Below are positions 61,257 through 64,000 of a DNA stretch of 64,000 nucleotides, in pieces; the stretch's first letter is position 1; each line of letters opens with the position of its first letter. The translations under genes and the position numbers were made by a program. Below the pieces are notes generated by a model. It was not told the DNA's origin and did no database searches. It saw only the letters and a list, made by a program, of their open reading frames with translations. The stretch spans positions 248,001-312,000 of the forward strand of contig NZ_CP053441.1 of NCBI RefSeq assembly GCF_000769405.2, written 5' to 3'. Source of the DNA: Rhizobium brockwellii. Lineage in GTDB: Bacteria; Pseudomonadota; Alphaproteobacteria; Rhizobiales; Rhizobiaceae.

Positions 61257-61778
61257 ATGACCGAGGATGCCACTGACCCGGTTGTCGTACACGAGCTGCA
61301 GCTACAGCGAAGCAGCTGGGTGCCAAACAACCCGAAACTGTCAGTTCTGATCTATCGACGTGCGCTTTCAGCCGCAGCAGGCAGCAAGAGTTTCGAACAC
61401 CTGTTCGCGAGCAACGGATGGACTGGGATATGGCGGAATGGCATCTTCACCTACGACCACTATCATTCTGGTGCCCATGAGGTGCTTGGTATTGCCAGGG
61501 GCTCGGCCAAGCTTTTGCTCGGCGGGCCAGAGGGCAAAGAAATCGATGTCGCAGCGGGCGATTGTCTGATCTTGCCAGCCGGGACCGGCCATCGGAACCT
61601 TGGGGCGAGTGCGGATTTTTCCGTGGTGGGAGGCTATCCGCCCGGACAGCATGCAGACATACTGACATCAGCTCCGTCTCGGGAGCAGCTTTTGACCATT
61701 GCCGAACTCTCGATCCCGAGCAGCGACCCTATCGAGGGCGCCGATGGATATTTGGTTCGCGCATGGCGCAGAGATTGA
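61257..61778 (+). CDS. cupin domain-containing protein (YjlB-like)
   Basis: 173 residues from ATG 61257 (GGGAG upstream); a longer frame to 61149 overlaps TIGR02588. Single cupin: WRNGIFTYDHYHSGAHEVLGIARG with the His-x-His-Glu metal set, and CLILPAGTGHRNLGAS (third His). YjlB proteins of this size have no firm function. It is the likely last gene of the stress unit, though a 94-bp gap may break the operon. Confidence 0.85.
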   Translation: MTEDATDPVVVHELQLQRSSWVPNNPKLSVLIYRRALSAAAGSKSFEHLFASNGWTGIWRNGIFTYDHYHSGAHEVLGIARGSAKLLLGGPEGKEIDVAAGDCLILPAGTGHRNLGASADFSVVGGYPPGQHADILTSAPSREQLLTIAELSIPSSDPIEGADGYLVRAWRRD

Positions 61779-61935
61779 TTGAGGTTCCCTGGGATGCCTG
61801 GTCAAACTGAAAATGCGAGGTCACGCCGCTAATCACGCGCCGCCCGTGCTAGTCAGCACGCCGCGCGAGACCGTTGAGTAACCAATAGTCGCCCATTCCG
61901 ACAGTAATCGTTGATCATTCTCGGAGTTTTATTGG

Positions 61936-62154
61936 TCAGGCTGTTCGTCCAAGGGTGGAAAGTGCGTCCTGAAGTCTGAGCGTCGCCAGTGCCTTGGTTG
62001 CCTCGTCCGAAGACCATCCCGCTTCCAGCGCCGCAGACAGGACCAGCGATTCCGTTTGAAGCTCGAGCTTCTCATAAAGCGGCTCGATGGCTTCGCGCGC
62101 CGTTACAACGTGCTGGTCCGGTGGGGTGATGGGTGTGGCGGCAACCGTAGGCAT
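61936..62154 (-). CDS. small hypothetical protein (72 aa)
   Basis: ATG 62154 has a perfect AGGAGG upstream. Pro/Thr-rich start (MPTVAATPITPPDQH), then an amphipathic helical region (REAIEPLYEKLELQTESLVL) and a DEATKALATLRLQDALSTLG tail that resembles a UBA-like helix. An upstream GGAAC-N16-GGTT at about 62204-62180 is one base from the EcfG consensus. Confidence 0.6.
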   Translation of the reverse strand: MPTVAATPITPPDQHVVTAREAIEPLYEKLELQTESLVLSAALEAGWSSDEATKALATLRLQDALSTLGRTA

Positions 62155-62214
62155 GAAATGCTCCTCCTATTGAACGCTAAGGTTCGAAACCCGTTAGGGG
62201 CATCCTTGTTCCAT

Positions 62215-63060
62215 TCATATCGCCTTTTCGGTCTTCGAGCGGCGAAGCGAAATATGACGACGCCACATATGGCGAAATTTCCTCCATCGCAGGAACGCGC
62301 GAATAATGATTGCCGGCGGGATCTTCTTGTGGTCGCCGACAGTCCCCTGCCTGGTGATAGATGCGTTCGGGTCGAGCAGAAACGCGACCAACGTGCTTGC
62401 ACTCTGCGCCTCTACTTCGAGCTTGTCACCAGATAAATGCAGCCCCTGTTCGCCTTCGGCGAACGGCTGCGTATCGATGACAACGAAACCGCTGAAGACA
62501 TAGAAATAGAGGTCTCGGCCCTGTTTCTGCGGGAATTCCACCCGTATGCCTGCGTCTAGCCGGATATCGAAGACGTCGATTGCGCTGCGGACATAGAAGG
62601 GCGCGCCCTCCCCTTCCGGCCCGACCAGGTGTCGCCAGACGTTTGCCGCGGCAGCTGGCATCGGCCCGTGCTGGATCTTCGGCTCGAGATCGATCGCATA
62701 AGGGCGAACGAGGATCTGCAGCATTCGCAGAGGCGGGTCGGACGCCAGCGTCTCTTCGGAATGCCAAAAGCTTTTTCCGGCATTCATCACCATCAGATGG
62801 TCACGGTCGATCACCAACCGGCCAGCGGCCTTGTCGTCGTGACGCATGACGCCTTCGGGCACCCAGGAAATAATCTCGTCGTTCCTGTGCTCGTGCATGG
62901 CGATCAGGCGGCCAGGATCGAGGATGGATTCAACGACCATGGCGAGAGGGCCTTGGCCGTGATCGGTCGGCTTCGGTCTCAACCACCCCGGCATGTTGAG
63001 GTGCGCGACGAAGCCTCCCATATCCCGTACCACGAATGTTCGTTCGCCCTTGAGCAGCAT
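62215..63060 (-). CDS. pirin family protein
   Basis: 281 residues from ATG 63060, which has GGAGG five bases upstream; an ATG at 63153 coupled to the previous stop (TAATG) is a weaker option. Bicupin: GGFVAHLNMPGWLRPKPTDHGQGPLAMV, IAMHEHRNDEIISWVPEGVMRHDD (pirin metal motif) and a second cupin with VEFPQKQGRDLYFYVFSGFVV. Pirins bind a metal and may act as quercetinase-like dioxygenases or redox-sensing regulators. Next to a ferredoxin reductase, which may be its partner in expression. Confidence 0.85.
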   Translation of the reverse strand: MLLKGERTFVVRDMGGFVAHLNMPGWLRPKPTDHGQGPLAMVVESILDPGRLIAMHEHRNDEIISWVPEGVMRHDDKAAGRLVIDRDHLMVMNAGKSFWHSEETLASDPPLRMLQILVRPYAIDLEPKIQHGPMPAAAANVWRHLVGPEGEGAPFYVRSAIDVFDIRLDAGIRVEFPQKQGRDLYFYVFSGFVVIDTQPFAEGEQGLHLSGDKLEVEAQSASTLVAFLLDPNASITRQGTVGDHKKIPPAIIIRAFLRWRKFRHMWRRHISLRRSKTEKAI

Positions 63061-63152
63061 CGCATCCTCCATGCTTGCAAGGCAATGACGACACCAGGCC
63101 ATTACCGCGCCGCGGTCGTGATCAACAATCACGGTCGGCGTTCCTCCAGGCA

Positions 63153-64000
63153 TTACAAATCAATCACGATGTCGCCCTCAGGTTTTGCGCAGCAAATCAG
63201 CACATTGCCATCCGCCGGAGCATCGACAGGGTCCGGCCGGTAGCCCACACTGCCCTCCACAAGTCCGGTCTCGCAAGTGTGACAGACGCCGGTTCGGCAC
63301 GACCATCGCACCGGTACGTCGCAGGCCTCGGCCAGTTCGAGCAAGCTCTGGAATGTCGGCTCCCAGCGCACATTGAGACCAGTGCGGGCAAACGACACCA
63401 GCGGCCCCGAGCCTGGAAGCCCTGCCGGCAAATGTGGTGGCCGGCGAGAGGAAGCAGCTATGCCGGGTGTCATCGCAGGACCGGCGCCGAACATCTCGGT
63501 GTGGATGCGATCCGGCGCGATACCCAAGGCTGCAAGGCCGACGGTCAGATCGCTCATGAAGCTCGACGGTCCGCAGACATAGACGTCACAATCGCGAGGC
63601 AGGTTGAGCGACTTGAGCGCCTGCGCATCCAGATGGCCGCGAGCGTCGAAATTTATCTCAGGCCGATCCTTGGGGTCGGGGGAGCTGTAGCAAATGTGGC
63701 TGTGATGGTGAGCGAGCGCCTTGAGCAGTCCGCGCGCCTCCTCGGCAAACGGATGTTCCTGGCCATTGCGGGTTCCATATAACCACCAGACCTCCCGCGT
63801 CGACGCTTCGGCCGCCAAAACATGAAGCATCGCCAGCACCGGCGTCACTCCGATCCCGGCACTCATTAGAACAACCGGCCTATCGCCCGGCCGCAATGTG
63901 AAACTGCCGCGTGCTGCACTTGCCTGCACGATGTCGCCGACCTGCAACTCGTCGTCGATGTAGCCGCTGGCAGCACCATGGGCCTCCCGCTTGACGCTGA
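63153..64000 (-). CDS. FAD/2Fe-2S oxidoreductase (ferredoxin-NADPH reductase type), N-terminus cut by window edge
   Basis: Frame open to base 64000, so the start is outside. NAD-binding half: PVVLMSAGIGVTPVLAML and DVYVCGPSSFMSDL. Then a C-terminal plant-type ferredoxin domain with the 2Fe-2S motif CRTGVCHTCETG and a fourth Cys in LICCAKPEGD. Architecture FAD-NAD-Fd resembles PDR/VanB-type and flavohaemoprotein-like reductases; the missing N-terminus might carry a MOSC or other domain. The stop overlaps an ATG used by none or by a longer pirin frame. Confidence 0.85.
   Translation of the reverse strand, partial: SVKREAHGAASGYIDDELQVGDIVQASAARGSFTLRPGDRPVVLMSAGIGVTPVLAMLHVLAAEASTREVWWLYGTRNGQEHPFAEEARGLLKALAHHHSHICYSSPDPKDRPEINFDARGHLDAQALKSLNLPRDCDVYVCGPSSFMSDLTVGLAALGIAPDRIHTEMFGAGPAMTPGIAASSRRPPHLPAGLPGSGPLVSFARTGLNVRWEPTFQSLLELAEACDVPVRWSCRTGVCHTCETGLVEGSVGYRPDPVDAPADGNVLICCAKPEGDIVIDL

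Noticed and set aside
62180..62204. EcfG promoter before the 72-aa gene
   Set aside because: The -10 reads GGTT in place of CGTT; one mismatch in a 9-base motif is too weak to claim as a feature.

Overview
The window (about 60% G+C) reads as a soil alphaproteobacterium of the Rhizobium leguminosarum/etli type. The evidence is rhizobial palindromic intergenic repeats, a thiMED salvage operon under a TPP riboswitch, choline-sulfatase next to its LysR regulator, EcfG-type stress promoters, and three large peptide/opine-type ABC uptake operons. I saw no rRNA, tRNA, CRISPR array or replication origin.

Layout. 0-12 kb holds housekeeping and catabolic genes: a metallohydrolase cut by the left edge, an IclR regulator, a stress SDR, a TetR with twin operators, an amidase, betC with its regulator, and an HpcH-type aldolase. 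12-19 kb is a leftward ABC operon (two ATPases, two permeases, binding protein) led by a GH3 hexosaminidase and a GNAT gene that appears frameshifted. 19-21.6 kb is thiMED with its riboswitch and terminator. 22.3-34.6 kb is a two-partner secretion / contact-dependent inhibition (CDI) locus: an IalB-like protein, a TpsB transporter, two small lipoproteins, a 2656-residue TpsA exoprotein ending in a GIY-YIG nuclease toxin, its Imm26-type immunity gene, and an orphan module.

34.7-42.9 kb is a leftward amide-uptake operon: AmiC-like sensor, AmiR-like ANTAR antiterminator, permeases, binding protein, acetamidase/formamidase and fused ATPase. A leader terminator precedes it that suits control by antitermination. 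43-47.1 kb is a second immunity island: a MafI-type immunity gene, a decayed toxin tail, and a second imm26 copy split by a 3133-bp IS66 element with an exact 8-bp target duplication. That IS carries an NTF2/SnoaL-like passenger gene preceded by what looks like a complete branched-chain amino acid transcription attenuator.

47.1-55.1 kb is a third ABC operon (rightward) with RidA and SelA-like PLP enzymes, plausibly for amino-sugar or amino-acid derivatives. 55-64 kb holds PHA depolymerase, a GST, ureidoglycine aminohydrolase, a general-stress membrane operon (DUF1206, a 45-aa ORF, TIGR02587, TIGR02588) behind an EcfG promoter, cupin and pirin proteins, and a ferredoxin-reductase cut by the right edge.

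The parts most worth attention are the CDI/immunity islands, the IS66 passenger with its attenuator, and the antitermination leader of the amide operon.
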